Below are positions 27,091 to 35,617 of a stretch of 55,672 nucleotides of DNA, piece after piece. Below the pieces are notes generated by a model. It had not been told where the DNA came from, did no database searches, and saw only the letters and a list, made by a program, of their open reading frames with translations. Source of the stretch: Kiloniella laminariae DSM 19542 (GTDB lineage: Bacteria; Pseudomonadota; Alphaproteobacteria; Kiloniellales; Kiloniellaceae); contig NZ_KB893134.1 in NCBI RefSeq assembly GCF_000374005.1, positions 373,092 through 428,763 of the forward strand, read 5' to 3'. A program made the translations under genes and the position numbers. How positions within the stretch are numbered: the stretch's first letter is position 1; the number at the start of each line of letters is the position of its first letter.

Positions 27091-29442
27091 TCAGAGACCT
27101 TGCGCCGCGCGCCAGACTTTTTCCGGCGTTGCGGGCATGTCGATTTCCTTGCCAAGAGCATTGGTGATGGCGTTCATCAATGCCGCAGGGGCAGAGATGG
27201 CACCGGCTTCACCGCAACCTTTGACACCAAGTGGATTGGTGGTGCAGGGGGTATTGATGGTCTGGACCCGGAAGGTCGGCAGATCATCGGCCCGAGGCAT
27301 GCAGTAATCCATGTAGGAACCGGTCAGGAGCTGACCACTTTCCTTGTCGTAGACACAGTTTTCCAGCAAGGCCTGCCCGATGCCCTGGGCAATGCCGCCG
27401 TGAACCTGCCCTTCAACAATCATCGGATTGATAACGTTGCCGAAGTCATCAACCGCAACCCAGTCGAGGATTTCAGTCGTTCCGGTGTCCGGGTCGATTT
27501 CAACCTCGGCAATATGGGTCCCCGCAGGGAAGGTAAAGTTCAGCGGATCATAGAAGGCTGTCTCGTCCATGCCGGGCTCGACATCCGCCGGGTAGTTGTG
27601 CGGGACGTAGGCCGAGAAGGCAATTTCAGCCATGGTCATCTGCTTGTCGGTCCCGGCGACTTTGAAGATCCCTCCGGCGTGTTCGATATCCTCGACTGAA
27701 GCTTCCAAAGTATGGGCGGCGATCTTCTTGCTTTTCTCGACGATCTTGTCGATTGCCTTCATGATCGCCGAACCCCCGACCGCGAGGGAACGGGAGCCGT
27801 AGGTGCCCATGCCGAAAGGAACCTTGCCAGTATCACCGTGGGATATTTCGACCTGATCAATCGGAACGCCCAGCTGGTCAGAGATAATTTGGGCAAAGGT
27901 GGTCTCATGCCCCTGTCCATGAGAGTGGCTGCCGGTAAAGACAGTCACACTTCCGGTCGGGTTGAAACGCACCTGGGCTGATTCCCAGAGGCCGACACCG
28001 GCCCCGAGAGAACCTACCGCGGCGGACGGTGCGATACCACAGGCTTCGATAAAGGCCGAGAAGCCGATACCACGCAGTTTGCCTTTGGCCTGTGACTGGG
28101 CTTTGCGTGAGACAAAGCCGTTGTAGTCAATGGCCTCAAGTGCCTTGTCCATAGCCAGGGCATAGTTGCCGCTGTCATAGGTCATGATCACAGGGGTTTC
28201 ATAAGGATAGGCGTCGGGTGCGATGAAGTTGCGTTTGCGGATCTCTGCGGGATCAATACCCATTTCCCTTGCGCCGATCTCGATCATCCGTTCCACAACA
28301 TAGGTTGCTTCCGGGCGTCCGGCACCGCGATAGGCATCAACCGGGGCTGTATTGGTAAAGCCTGCCTGAACCTCGCAATAGATTGCCGGAATGGTGTATT
28401 GCCCGCTTAGAAGTGTGCCATAGAGATAGGTTGGCACGGCTGAGGCAAAGGTCGAGAGATAACAACCGACGTTTGCTTTGGTAGAAACCTTGAGTCCGAG
28501 GATTTTTCCATTGGCATCAAACGCCATCTCGGCAAAGGTCTCATGATCGCGACCATGGGCATCACTGAGGAAAGATTCAGAACGCTCTGCGGTCCATTTA
28601 ACAGGGCGGTTGAGTTTTTTTGTCGCCCAGGCGCAGACGGTTTCTTCGGAATAAATGAAGATTTTAGAGCCGAAACCACCCCCTACATCCGGTGCGATGA
28701 CCCGGAGTTTATGTTCAGGGGCTACCCCGTTGAAGGCCGAGAGAACCAGACGGTGAACATGCGGGTTCTGGCTGGTGGTATAAAGGGTAATCTCGTCGGT
28801 TCCTGAATCGTAATCGCCCAGAGCTGCCCGGGGTTCCATGGCGTTGGGGATCAGACGGTTGTTGCGCAGCTTCATGCGTGTGACATGGTGCGCTGATCCG
28901 ATTGCAGCGTCCGTCTTGCCGCGGTCACCCAGTTCCCAGTCAAAAGAAAGGTTGCCGGGAACATCATCATGAATCTGTGGGGCGCCCGCTGCAAGGGCAT
29001 CGCCGACTTCGATAACATGGTCGAGTTCTTCGTACTCTATTTCAACCAGTTCGGCTGCGTCACGGGCCTGTTGCAGGGTCTCGGCAACAACGAGCGCGAC
29101 CTGATGCCCGACATAGCGCACCCGGCCTATCGCAAGTGCGGGATGGGCCGGGGCCTTGTGCGGCGTGCCGTCCTTGGAGGTGATGCCCCAGCCGCAGATC
29201 AGCGGGCCGATTCCGTCAGCCTGCATATCCGGTCCGGTCAGAACAGCAACAACTCCAGGAGCTTTCAGGGCCGCAGTTGAATCGAGACTGGTGATCTTCG
29301 CATGGGCGTGCGGAGAACGGATGAAGTAACCATAGGTCTGTCCGGGGCGGGAAATATCATCGAGATACCGACCCTTGCCGATGATAAAGCGTTTGTCTTC
29401 CTTGCGTTTGACGGAAGCACCAATACCTGTTTGTGTTCCCAT
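27091..29442 (-). CDS. coxL: CoxL-like molybdenum large subunit, form II
   Basis: The 783-residue subunit binds the Mo-cytosine dinucleotide cofactor. Visible features are [22 protein letters not shown], and the active-site loop AYRGAGR at 370-376. The catalytic glutamate lies in KGCGEAGAI (about Glu745), as in xanthine dehydrogenase-family hydroxylases. Form I CO dehydrogenases have AYxCSFR with the copper-binding cysteine. AYRGAGR is the form II signature, so this enzyme lacks the Cys that holds Cu, and CO oxidation is doubtful. The real substrate may be an aldehyde, purine-like or other C-H compound. It is tightly packed (2 bases) after coxS. Confidence 0.93.
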   Translation of the reverse strand: MGTQTGIGASVKRKEDKRFIIGKGRYLDDISRPGQTYGYFIRSPHAHAKITSLDSTAALKAPGVVAVLTGPDMQADGIGPLICGWGITSKDGTPHKAPAHPALAIGRVRYVGHQVALVVAETLQQARDAAELVEIEYEELDHVIEVGDALAAGAPQIHDDVPGNLSFDWELGDRGKTDAAIGSAHHVTRMKLRNNRLIPNAMEPRAALGDYDSGTDEITLYTTSQNPHVHRLVLSAFNGVAPEHKLRVIAPDVGGGFGSKIFIYSEETVCAWATKKLNRPVKWTAERSESFLSDAHGRDHETFAEMAFDANGKILGLKVSTKANVGCYLSTFASAVPTYLYGTLLSGQYTIPAIYCEVQAGFTNTAPVDAYRGAGRPEATYVVERMIEIGAREMGIDPAEIRKRNFIAPDAYPYETPVIMTYDSGNYALAMDKALEAIDYNGFVSRKAQSQAKGKLRGIGFSAFIEACGIAPSAAVGSLGAGVGLWESAQVRFNPTGSVTVFTGSHSHGQGHETTFAQIISDQLGVPIDQVEISHGDTGKVPFGMGTYGSRSLAVGGSAIMKAIDKIVEKSKKIAAHTLEASVEDIEHAGGIFKVAGTDKQMTMAEIAFSAYVPHNYPADVEPGMDETAFYDPLNFTFPAGTHIAEVEIDPDTGTTEILDWVAVDDFGNVINPMIVEGQVHGGIAQGIGQALLENCVYDKESGQLLTGSYMDYCMPRADDLPTFRVQTINTPCTTNPLGVKGCGEAGAISAPAALMNAITNALGKEIDMPATPEKVWRAAQGL

Positions 29443-29444
29443 GA

Positions 29445-29912
29445 TCAGCCCTCCATTTCCTGTGCAGCCGCTTTGACAGACTTGACGATGTTCTGGTAAC
29501 CGGTGCAGCGGCAGATGTTGCCTTCCAGCCCCTTGCGGATGGTCGCATCATCCGGCTTTCCGTGTTTCTTGACCAGATCAACGGCACTCATGATCATGCC
29601 CGTGGTGCAGAAGCCACACTGCAGGCCATGATTTTCCTGGAAGGCCTTCTGCATTGGGTGAAGATCGTTGCCCTTGGCTAGGCCCTCGATGGTCGTGACC
29701 TCTGCACCATCAGCCTGCAGGGCAAGCATGGTACAGGATTTGGCGCTTTCGCCGTTGATATGAATAACACAGGCGCCGCACTGGCTGGTATCGCAGCCGA
29801 CGTGGGTGCCGGTCAACCTGAGGTTTTCGCGAAGAAAGGAGACAAGCAGTGTATTGGGCGCAATATCGGCCGTCACCTGCTTGCCATTTACTGTCATGGA
29901 CACCGTTGGCAT
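29445..29912 (-). CDS. coxS: CoxS-like 2Fe-2S subunit
   Basis: The 155-residue small subunit carries two 2Fe-2S clusters. Cys40, Cys45, Cys48 and Cys60 are the plant-ferredoxin-type set. Cys99, Cys102, Cys134 and Cys136 are the second set (CGFC and ICRCTGYQ). All eight ligands are present. It has a good AGGAG ribosome-binding site 8 bases before the ATG. It moves electrons from the molybdenum site to CoxM. Confidence 0.94.
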   Translation of the reverse strand: MPTVSMTVNGKQVTADIAPNTLLVSFLRENLRLTGTHVGCDTSQCGACVIHINGESAKSCTMLALQADGAEVTTIEGLAKGNDLHPMQKAFQENHGLQCGFCTTGMIMSAVDLVKKHGKPDDATIRKGLEGNICRCTGYQNIVKSVKAAAQEMEG

Positions 29913-29986
29913 CGGTTTCTCTCCTGTTCGTAATCTCGTAGCCAGGCATTTGCTGCTTTGTGGTCTACGTGCCCGAAGGGGCGAAG

Positions 29987-30014
29987 GTATCGGCCCGTTT
30001 TCGGGGAGATACCG
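29987..30014 (-). repeat. Hairpin in the coxG-coxS intergenic region
   Basis: GGTATC/GATACC arms enclose CCCG-AAAA-CGGG, separated by a 2x2 internal loop. It sits between the coxG stop and the coxS start and has no T-tract. A smaller GCCC-CTTC-GGGC hairpin follows closely (29972-29983). It may set relative mRNA stability or coxS translation. Confidence 0.45.
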
Positions 30015-30045
30015 GAAGTAATATGTTGTGCACGGCCAGGGCTGG

Positions 30046-30657
30046 TCAGGTCAGCTGGTAAACAACCACAACAATCAGGACTGCGGCTGCAATCCAGTAA
30101 AAGGGTGTATAACCAGCTCTGTCTTTGGTCGCGGAGCTCTGTCTGTCTGCCTGCCCGTTGGCTGAAGTGTCAGAATCACTGTCGGTCAGGGGCTGTGTCT
30201 GATTTTCAAGATCGTTGTTCTCGCCGACAATCTCTGTAAATTTGGCAAAAAAATCATCGGCCATTTTTTTTGCAGCGGCATCCACAAGGCGTGAGCCGAT
30301 CTGGGCGAGTTTGCCTCCGACCTTGGCGTTCACACTGTAAGTTAGAAGGGTTTGCCCATCCTGTTGTTCAAGGGTAACTCTGGCCTGTCCCTTGCCAAAA
30401 CCTGCGGCACCTCCCTTGCCCTCACCTGTGAGAGTGTAGCCATTGGGTGGGTCAAGATCGGAAAGCGTCACTTGTCCCTTGAATTTGGCTTTTACCGGGC
30501 CAACCTTTGCAGTCAGGCTGGCCTGGAGTTCTGTGTCGGATGTTTTCTCAACGCTGTCACAGCCGGGTATGGATCGCTGAAGAATTTCAGGATCGTTAAG
30601 AGCCCCCCAGACCTTGTCCTGGGAAGCAGGGATCAGCTGTTGCCCTTCCATTTCCAT
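30046..30657 (-). CDS. coxG: CoxG-like SRPBCC protein with C-terminal membrane anchor
   Basis: The 203-residue protein has a CoxG/SRPBCC domain (about 1-150; [39 protein letters not shown]). A polar linker of about 25 residues and a final transmembrane helix ([17 protein letters not shown]) follow. CoxG helps to anchor CO dehydrogenase to the cytoplasmic membrane in Oligotropha. The frame is open to 30792. ATG 30657 is chosen because the conserved domain starts immediately after [12 protein letters not shown]; its AGG-rich ribosome-binding site is modest. It heads the transcription unit coxG-S-L-M. Confidence 0.87.
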   Translation of the reverse strand: MEMEGQQLIPASQDKVWGALNDPEILQRSIPGCDSVEKTSDTELQASLTAKVGPVKAKFKGQVTLSDLDPPNGYTLTGEGKGGAAGFGKGQARVTLEQQDGQTLLTYSVNAKVGGKLAQIGSRLVDAAAKKMADDFFAKFTEIVGENNDLENQTQPLTDSDSDTSANGQADRQSSATKDRAGYTPFYWIAAAVLIVVVVYQLT

Positions 30658-30749
30658 TGTATTGTGCCTGCCTGTTTGATCTGGTTCCGGGTTTTCCCGA
30701 AATTTCTTAATTGGAGTTTTCGGTTCTGATACAGATTTATAAAAATCAG

Positions 30750-30777
30750 CGTATACAGGAGTATGATCCGATGTCAT
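30750..30777 (-). promoter_or_regulatory. Possible sigma-70 promoter of the coxGSLM unit
   Basis: On the minus strand ATGACA, a 16-base spacer and TATACG precede coxG by about 95 bases. Two palindromes lie just upstream of it. No -24/-12 sigma-54 element was found. Confidence 0.3.
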
Positions 30778-30790
30778 CTCTGGCTTTAAC

Positions 30791-30802
30791 ACTGTTAACA
30801 GT
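30791..30802. promoter_or_regulatory. Perfect palindrome ACTGTTAACAGT upstream of coxG
   Basis: This twelve-base palindrome is centred near position -53 from the predicted coxG start of transcription. It may be a second regulator site, or a site for a different regulator from that of the palindrome at 30816. Confidence 0.4.
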
Positions 30803-30815
30803 TGGCTTCCGATAG

Positions 30816-30833
30816 TGTCGCGAAATTGCGACA
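30816..30833. promoter_or_regulatory. Palindrome TGTCGC-N6-GCGACA, candidate site for the adjacent GAF/Fis regulator
   Basis: Perfect 6-base arms lie between the regulator stop and coxG, centred near -81. Fis-type helix-turn-helix dimers of AcoR-like activators bind dyads of this size. The assignment is by position. Confidence 0.55.
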
Positions 30834-30861
30834 GTTGATCGGGTAAAGAATACAGCCTGTA

Positions 30862-31842
30862 TCAGGCGTCCAGCTTGAGCCGCTTGATCTTGCGGTGGAG
30901 TGTCGCCCGGTTGATCCCCAAAGCCCGTGCAGCAGCGGTAACATTGCCCCCGGAGCGTGCCAGGGCATTCTGGATTGTTCGCCGTCCCACAAGCTGATAA
31001 TCCCGGGCTTCATCGACCTCAAGCCCATAGAGCGTTGAAAGAGGAAGGGGGCGTGCCAGGTCCTTGTCACGCAGACCATAAAGCGTCCGGGCACTCCGTG
31101 TTGCGCCGATGACGAGATCGTCCTGGTCTACAGCAATAAGGGCCGGGCTTTGTCGATTGATTGGAACAGTATTTATATCGTTCTTCGGGGTCGCGAGAAG
31201 AATGCGGGAAACAGAAAAGTTGTGGCGGAAATATTCAGTTTCGATGCTGCGGGCGGCATCAATAACGGCAAGAGAAATCAGTCGGGAAAAATTCTCCGTG
31301 AGATCCGCCCGGGAGGACGAGACGTCAATAATGGCAAGAAGTTTCCCGGTTTGATCAAATACAGGTGCGGCCGTACAGGACAACAGGACATTCTTGCTGT
31401 GAAAGTGCTGGTCTTTATGGATTGTCAGAGCCCGCTCTTCGGCAATACAGGTGCCAATGCCATTGGTACCTTCGCTCAACTCGCTCCAGATTGCTCCAGT
31501 TCCCAGGCCCCACTTGTCAAAAGTGGTTTGATCAGCCGCCGCGTCGCGCCGATCCAGAAGAATACCGTTGGCATCAGACAGCAATACGCAACAGCCCATG
31601 CCACCAACAGCAAGATAAAGACGATCAAGCATGTCAGAGGCGATGCGAATAAGGGGGCCCACACGCTCGCGGGCTTGCTGGAGTTCGGGATCCGATAGTC
31701 TTTCCGGAGAACGGGACTGTTCCGGGTCGAGCCTGTGCAGCATCATGGAGCGCTGCCAGGATGCGATAAAGAAGTGCTGTGCTGCTTTGTTGCCCGCAAT
31801 CGCGTTTTCAATACGCTCCGCATGGCTCGGCGCGGATTTCAA
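30862..31842 (-). CDS. AcoR-like regulator with GAF and Fis-type HTH but no AAA+ domain
   Basis: The 326-residue protein has the N-terminal region of AcoR/sigma-54 activators (SWQRSMMLHRLDPEQSRSPERL). A GAF domain follows (about 70-190; GCCVLLSDANGILLDRR, WSELSEGTNGIGTCIAEERAL, FHSKNVLLSCTAAPVFD). The C-terminus is a Fis-type HTH (about 285-323; ALARSGGNVTAAARALGINR). The AAA+ ATPase normally between them, with GAFTGA, is missing; a short linker (AVDQDDLVIGATRSARTLYGL) replaces it. It therefore cannot activate sigma-54 in the usual way and probably acts on sigma-70 promoters. The start is TTG 31842 with GGGGAG six bases ahead. It lies directly upstream of the cox genes on the same strand. Confidence 0.88.
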   Translation of the reverse strand: MKSAPSHAERIENAIAGNKAAQHFFIASWQRSMMLHRLDPEQSRSPERLSDPELQQARERVGPLIRIASDMLDRLYLAVGGMGCCVLLSDANGILLDRRDAAADQTTFDKWGLGTGAIWSELSEGTNGIGTCIAEERALTIHKDQHFHSKNVLLSCTAAPVFDQTGKLLAIIDVSSSRADLTENFSRLISLAVIDAARSIETEYFRHNFSVSRILLATPKNDINTVPINRQSPALIAVDQDDLVIGATRSARTLYGLRDKDLARPLPLSTLYGLEVDEARDYQLVGRRTIQNALARSGGNVTAAARALGINRATLHRKIKRLKLDA

Positions 31843-32165
31843 GCGTTTCTCCCCTGTGTATTTTATTTCCCGTATTTTTATTCCCCGGTAACGCTCTGTT
31901 TTGTTTTGGTTAATTCAATCGTTCGGGGTTTTTCGCATTATAATAGCAAAGATTGCCCGGCCTTCAAATCAGTTTTACGGCAGGCACATCTTGCAGAAAA
32001 GTAGTGCGTTGGAATAGCGGAGAAATTTAGATGGATTGTTTTGCATAAGAAGGGAACCATCAGTGGTTGTGATATCGGGTGGGTGCGTGTTGGCGGGGGC
32101 TGGTCGAATTTTTCAGGAGAATGTGCTATGTTTGTTTGACCGTTGCCATATGCGAGGAACTTGTG
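31843..32165. other. Intergenic region of 323 bases between the cox regulator and a small gene
   Basis: The regulator promoter on the minus strand and that of the small plus-strand gene at 32166 must lie here. A TATAAT hexamer is present at 31939-31944 on the plus strand without a good -35 box. I see no other gene, repeat or terminator. Confidence 0.4.
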
Positions 32166-32381
32166 ATGGAAAAAAATCATCGCCTATTTGCTCAATTCAG
32201 AACCGCCCAGGATGCAGCCCGGCCTGAAGGAAATCATGGATATTTTTTCTTTCGCCGTGAAATGCTGGAGCGTCAGAAGCGCAGTTATAAAGATCCGCTG
32301 AAGCTCTTTCGGATAATACGCACGAAGCAGGATCAGGACCGTCCGGCGGGTGCAACAGATATGTTTATGCGCCGCGAGTAA
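32166..32381 (+). CDS. Small hypothetical protein (71 residues)
   Basis: I do not recognise this protein. It is polar and rich in Arg, Lys, Gln and Phe (RREMLERQKRSYKDPLKLFR), with no signal peptide or membrane segment. The ATG at 32166 is preceded by AGGA at 7 bases, and the frame is open further upstream without a better start. Real coding is suggested by the ribosome-binding site and the isolated position between regulatory regions. It could bind nucleic acid given its charge, but that is a guess. Confidence 0.5.
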   Translation: MEKNHRLFAQFRTAQDAARPEGNHGYFFFRREMLERQKRSYKDPLKLFRIIRTKQDQDRPAGATDMFMRRE

Positions 32382-32400
32382 CATTAAACGCGGCGACCAT

Positions 32401-32433
32401 AAAAAAAGACCAACCGGGGGAAGCCGGTTGGTC
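32401..32433 (-). terminator. Strong minus-strand terminator hairpin
   Basis: A perfect 10-base stem (GACCAACCGG with its complement) and a 6-base loop are followed on the minus strand by seven T. No minus-strand protein gene lies just to its right, which leaves the terminated transcript unexplained. Confidence 0.75.
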
Positions 32434-32779
32434 AAGGCGGGTGCGGATACTCAGGGGGGGAAGGTTCTCTCTAAAGCGTGAGGCCCGGACCCTTGCATCG
32501 GGGTAAGATGCTCTTGAATGAAATCTGTTCTCGCGCAGAGGGTGTTTTTCGGCGGCGGTGCAACAGTTTCAAATTTCTATTTATCTCCTGTTACCAGTCT
32601 GAGAGGACAGTCATGTTTGATTTAGGTCCTGAAATTCAATCACTGGAGTCTTTAATTATTATTCTTTCAATTTATGATTGTTTATTGTGAATGTCAATCC
32701 ACGGTAGATTTCTTCTGGAAAAATCTGTTTGGATCGGGGGAAGAAGATTATGTGTGGGGGACGAGTCACAACAGGTGGC
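32434..32779. other. Intergenic region between two terminators
   Basis: There is no convincing protein gene here. A 25-codon plus-strand frame at 32613-32690 has an AGGA site five to six bases before its ATG but resembles nothing. On the minus strand the stretch 32434-32520 runs into the hairpin at 32401-32433 and could be a small RNA (see findings). Confidence 0.4.
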
Positions 32780-32823
32780 GCAATAAAAAAAGAGAACCGT
32801 TAAATGTTCTCTTTTTTTATTGC
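32780..32823. terminator. Perfect 18-base inverted repeat, bidirectional terminator
   Basis: GCAATAAAAAAAGAGAAC is exactly mirrored around an 8-base loop. It gives A-tract and T-tract on both sides, so it would stop transcription from both directions. It lies 88 bases downstream of the small minus-strand gene at 32911. Confidence 0.85.
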
Positions 32824-32910
32824 TAAGGAGACAAGAGAAAGTGTCAGCAGGTGGGGTCTGAACGATGCCCACTGGAGTCTCTCAGGAATCCTTTGATCTG
32901 TACTCAGGAA

Positions 32911-33102
32911 TCAGGCTGTTCTTGTCAGTGCAAGGACGTAGCGTGTTTTCATGCCGACAAAAGGTGAGGTCAGCAAATGGAACAGCTTTGTTACGAGCTT
33001 GTGGGCTTCTGCTGAGCGCAAGCGGCGTGCTGCAAGGATGTGCTGTTCCATATCAGCAGCAGAAAAATCAAAAGCAGCATTATTCAGATTCTGGTATTTC
33101 AT
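32911..33102 (-). CDS. Small hypothetical protein (63 residues)
   Basis: The protein is unrecognised. It begins MKYQNLNNAAFDFSAADMEQ and continues with a likely amphipathic helix (HILAARRLRSAEAHKLVTKL). An AAGGA ribosome-binding site precedes the ATG by about nine bases. It is divergent from the LysR gene at 33212 and ends ahead of the bidirectional terminator. It vaguely resembles short Arg-rich alphaproteobacterial proteins of the RSP_7527 type, but I cannot confirm this. Divergence from a LysR gene suggests it may be a target. Confidence 0.55.
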   Translation of the reverse strand: MKYQNLNNAAFDFSAADMEQHILAARRLRSAEAHKLVTKLFHLLTSPFVGMKTRYVLALTRTA

Positions 33103-33211
33103 TGGCTTGATCCTTTCAGATGGTTAGCCGTTGTCTTCAATATGCGCCTTTTCTGCAGAATGATAATATCTCTTGTTGGAGAAGGATTGTTTCGTATATT
33201 TTGATAATGCT

Positions 33212-34132
33212 ATGGATGTAATCAGTGATATGACCGTTTTTGTTGAGGTGGTGGAAGCGGGCGGCATGACAGCTGCCGGGCGCAACCTCAACCTTTCAGC
33301 TGCTGTAGTCAGCAAGAGAATTGCCAATCTGGAAGAGCGACTTGATGTTCGTCTGCTCAACAGGACGACGCGCCGTTTGAGCCTGACGGATGAGGGGGCG
33401 GGGTATTTTGCCCGCTGCAAGGTTATTCTCGAAGACATTGCCGATGCCGAGGCTGCCCTTTCCGGAGTTACCGGGCACGTCAAAGGGACGCTGAGGATAA
33501 CGGCCCCGGCATCTTTTGGACGAAAGCATATTTCCAGCCTTTTGCCTGAATTTCTGAAGCTACACCCTGGAGTTGCGATTCAAATTAGTCTGAGTGACCA
33601 GATTGTTGATATGGTTCACCATGGATTTGACCTTGCCATCCGGACCGGAGAACTACAGGACAGCAGCCTTATTGCCCGGAAACTCAGTCCGGCCCGGCGG
33701 GTTGTCTGTGCCTCGCCCGACTATCTGGCACAAGCAGGTATTCCCGGACACCCAAAAGATCTGGAAAAACATAACTGTCTGGTCTTGGGATATCCCGGTG
33801 GCGTGCACGATCACTGGCACTTCAAGAGTGTCGAGGGAGAGATTTCTGTCAAGGTTCGGGGAACACTTGAGACCAATAACGGGGAAATTCTCCGGGATGC
33901 GGCCAAGGAAGGTATCGGAATTGCGATCAAATCAACCTGGGACATTGCCGAAGAACTGAAGGCGGGGCTGCTGATACCAATTCTGACAAATTATGAACTG
34001 CCAAGCGCGGCAGTCTACGTACTCTATCCAAACCGTCAGCATTTGCCGGCCAAGAGCCGTGCTTTTATCGATTTTCTCGAAAGCAAGTTTGGTAGCGAAC
34101 CCTATTGGGATGAGGGGATTTCTCTGGGATAG
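33212..34132 (+). CDS. LysR-family transcriptional regulator
   Basis: The 306-residue protein has an N-terminal winged helix (1-60; MTVFVEVVEAGGMTAAGRNL, LSAAVVSKRIANLEERLDVR, LLNRTTRRLSLTDEG). A substrate-binding co-inducer domain of the PBP2_CrgA type follows (GTLRITAPASFGRKHISSLLP, DLAIRTGELQDSSLIARKL). The frame is open to a TTG at 33173; ATG 33212 gives the standard N-terminus MDVISDMTVFVEV. The target is unknown. The divergent small gene at 32911 and the convergent sugar dehydrogenase are its neighbours. Confidence 0.9.
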   Translation: MDVISDMTVFVEVVEAGGMTAAGRNLNLSAAVVSKRIANLEERLDVRLLNRTTRRLSLTDEGAGYFARCKVILEDIADAEAALSGVTGHVKGTLRITAPASFGRKHISSLLPEFLKLHPGVAIQISLSDQIVDMVHHGFDLAIRTGELQDSSLIARKLSPARRVVCASPDYLAQAGIPGHPKDLEKHNCLVLGYPGGVHDHWHFKSVEGEISVKVRGTLETNNGEILRDAAKEGIGIAIKSTWDIAEELKAGLLIPILTNYELPSAAVYVLYPNRQHLPAKSRAFIDFLESKFGSEPYWDEGISLG

Positions 34133-34171
34133 GCGAGAGGTGTTGTAGCCGTGTACTCTCTGTTTATGGGA

Positions 34172-35380
34172 CTACGGAGCGGGCTCGAGGCGGTAGAGTC
34201 CACCCTTGTTTTCATCAGTAATCAGATAGATCAATCCATCGGGGCCCTGGCTTATATCCCTGATCCGGCCAATTCTGTGGGGGATCAATTGCTCCTCTTC
34301 ACTGACACGCCCTTCGGGGGTGTAGCGCTGGCGTACCAGCATCTTGAATTTCAGGGCAGCTGTAAAAAGATCGCCCTGCCAGTTGGGAAAAGCGGCCCCG
34401 TTGTAGAAGGTGATACCGGCAGGGGCAATGGAGGGTGTCCATTGATGCTGAGGCTGTTGCATGTCGGGCTGCTCTGTATCGCCAATTGAACCGCCTGAGT
34501 ATTCTTCGCCATAGGTAATGATCGGCCAGCCATAGTTGGCACCGGCAATGAGCCGGTTAATTTCATCTCCGCCCTTCGGACCATGTTCACTCAGCCAGAG
34601 CTCATCTGTATCAGGATCAAGGGCAAGCCCTTGCGGATTTCGGTGGCCGTAGGAGAAAATTTCAGCAAGAGCGTCCTTGGTATTCACAAAGGGATTGTCC
34701 GGAGGAGCGTTACCCTCGCCTGTCAGTCGCAGGACCTTTCCGGCATGAAGGTCCAGCCGCTGGGCGCTGTCACGGTTTCCTCTGTCGCCAATGGTCACAA
34801 ACAGATAACCCTTGCGATCAAATAGCAAGCGGGAGCCGTAGTGGTGACTGGCGCTGGAATCCGTTTTGGCAATAAAGACTGTCTGCAGATCCTGCAGCCG
34901 GTTTTGTTCCAGTCTTCCTCTGGCAACCGCGGTGGTAGAACCAGACGCAAGGCTGTGGCTGTAGGTGAAGTAAATCCAGTGGTTGGTAGAAAAATCAGGG
35001 TGCAGGGTGACGTCAAGAAGTCCGCCCTGTCCGCGAACATGAAGATCAGGCAAAGCCGGCAGGGAAATCTTTTCCAGATGTCCTGCTCTGTAGAGGAAAA
35101 ACTGCCCGCCGCGTTCTGTAATCAAGAGACTCTGATCCGGCAGGAAAACCATGCCCCAGGGATTTTTCAGCCCCTGTGTCAGGCGAACAAGCCTGAAGTC
35201 TTCCTGCTCGCTGTTGAGCGTTGCCATAACGCCTCCTGTATTTGGGAGGTTCTCGGCGGCGTGACTGTTCCCAAGGCTACCCAGAACAATGCTCAAGGTC
35301 AAAGAGGTGACGACGAAAGTATGGGATAGACGCCTGGTCAAATAGGAGGAAGCCAGTTTCTTTTGTTGAATAAAAGGCAT
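34172..35380 (-). CDS. PQQ-dependent aldose sugar dehydrogenase (YliI/Asd-type)
   Basis: The 402-residue periplasmic six-bladed beta-propeller has a signal peptide (about 1-42, hydrophobic TFVVTSLTLSIVLGSLG, cleavage near SHA). Family motifs are GLKNPWGMVFLPD, LLITERGG, VRGQGGLLDVTLHPDF, a possible catalytic His region SSASHHYGSRLLFD, and the Ca/PQQ loop SYGHRNPQGLALDP with WLSEHGPKGGDEIN. Such enzymes oxidise aldoses to lactones and pass electrons to the respiratory chain. PQQ biosynthesis genes are not in the window. Confidence 0.9.
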   Translation of the reverse strand: MPFIQQKKLASSYLTRRLSHTFVVTSLTLSIVLGSLGNSHAAENLPNTGGVMATLNSEQEDFRLVRLTQGLKNPWGMVFLPDQSLLITERGGQFFLYRAGHLEKISLPALPDLHVRGQGGLLDVTLHPDFSTNHWIYFTYSHSLASGSTTAVARGRLEQNRLQDLQTVFIAKTDSSASHHYGSRLLFDRKGYLFVTIGDRGNRDSAQRLDLHAGKVLRLTGEGNAPPDNPFVNTKDALAEIFSYGHRNPQGLALDPDTDELWLSEHGPKGGDEINRLIAGANYGWPIITYGEEYSGGSIGDTEQPDMQQPQHQWTPSIAPAGITFYNGAAFPNWQGDLFTAALKFKMLVRQRYTPEGRVSEEEQLIPHRIGRIRDISQGPDGLIYLITDENKGGLYRLEPAP

Positions 35381-35617
35381 TGGGGGCTCCTGAAAAACCG
35401 GATCGGGCAGGTGGTTGGGAACAAGAATAGAGCAAATCTGGGTAATTCCGAAGCTTTGCCCGAACAGATTTTCGTGAAGATAAATTTTTTTGGAATATTT
35501 AGCAGTTTTATTAAATTGTTGGCTCTCCTCAGGCGGCTTAAACCGGAAAGAGATCAGAAAGACTGTGTATGTTCTGCGCTAACCGTGACTTAACCCAAGA
35601 GATCAGTGGAGAGACTC

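Noticed and set aside
27091-29442. Form I aerobic CO dehydrogenase large subunit
   Set aside because: The loop reads AYRGAGR, lacking the copper-binding Cys of AYxCSFR, and the gene order is S-L-M instead of M-S-L.
30862-31842. Truncated sigma-54 activator pseudogene
   Set aside because: The frame is uninterrupted, the GAF and HTH domains are both intact, and a proper ribosome-binding site is present, so a genuine AAA-less form is more likely.
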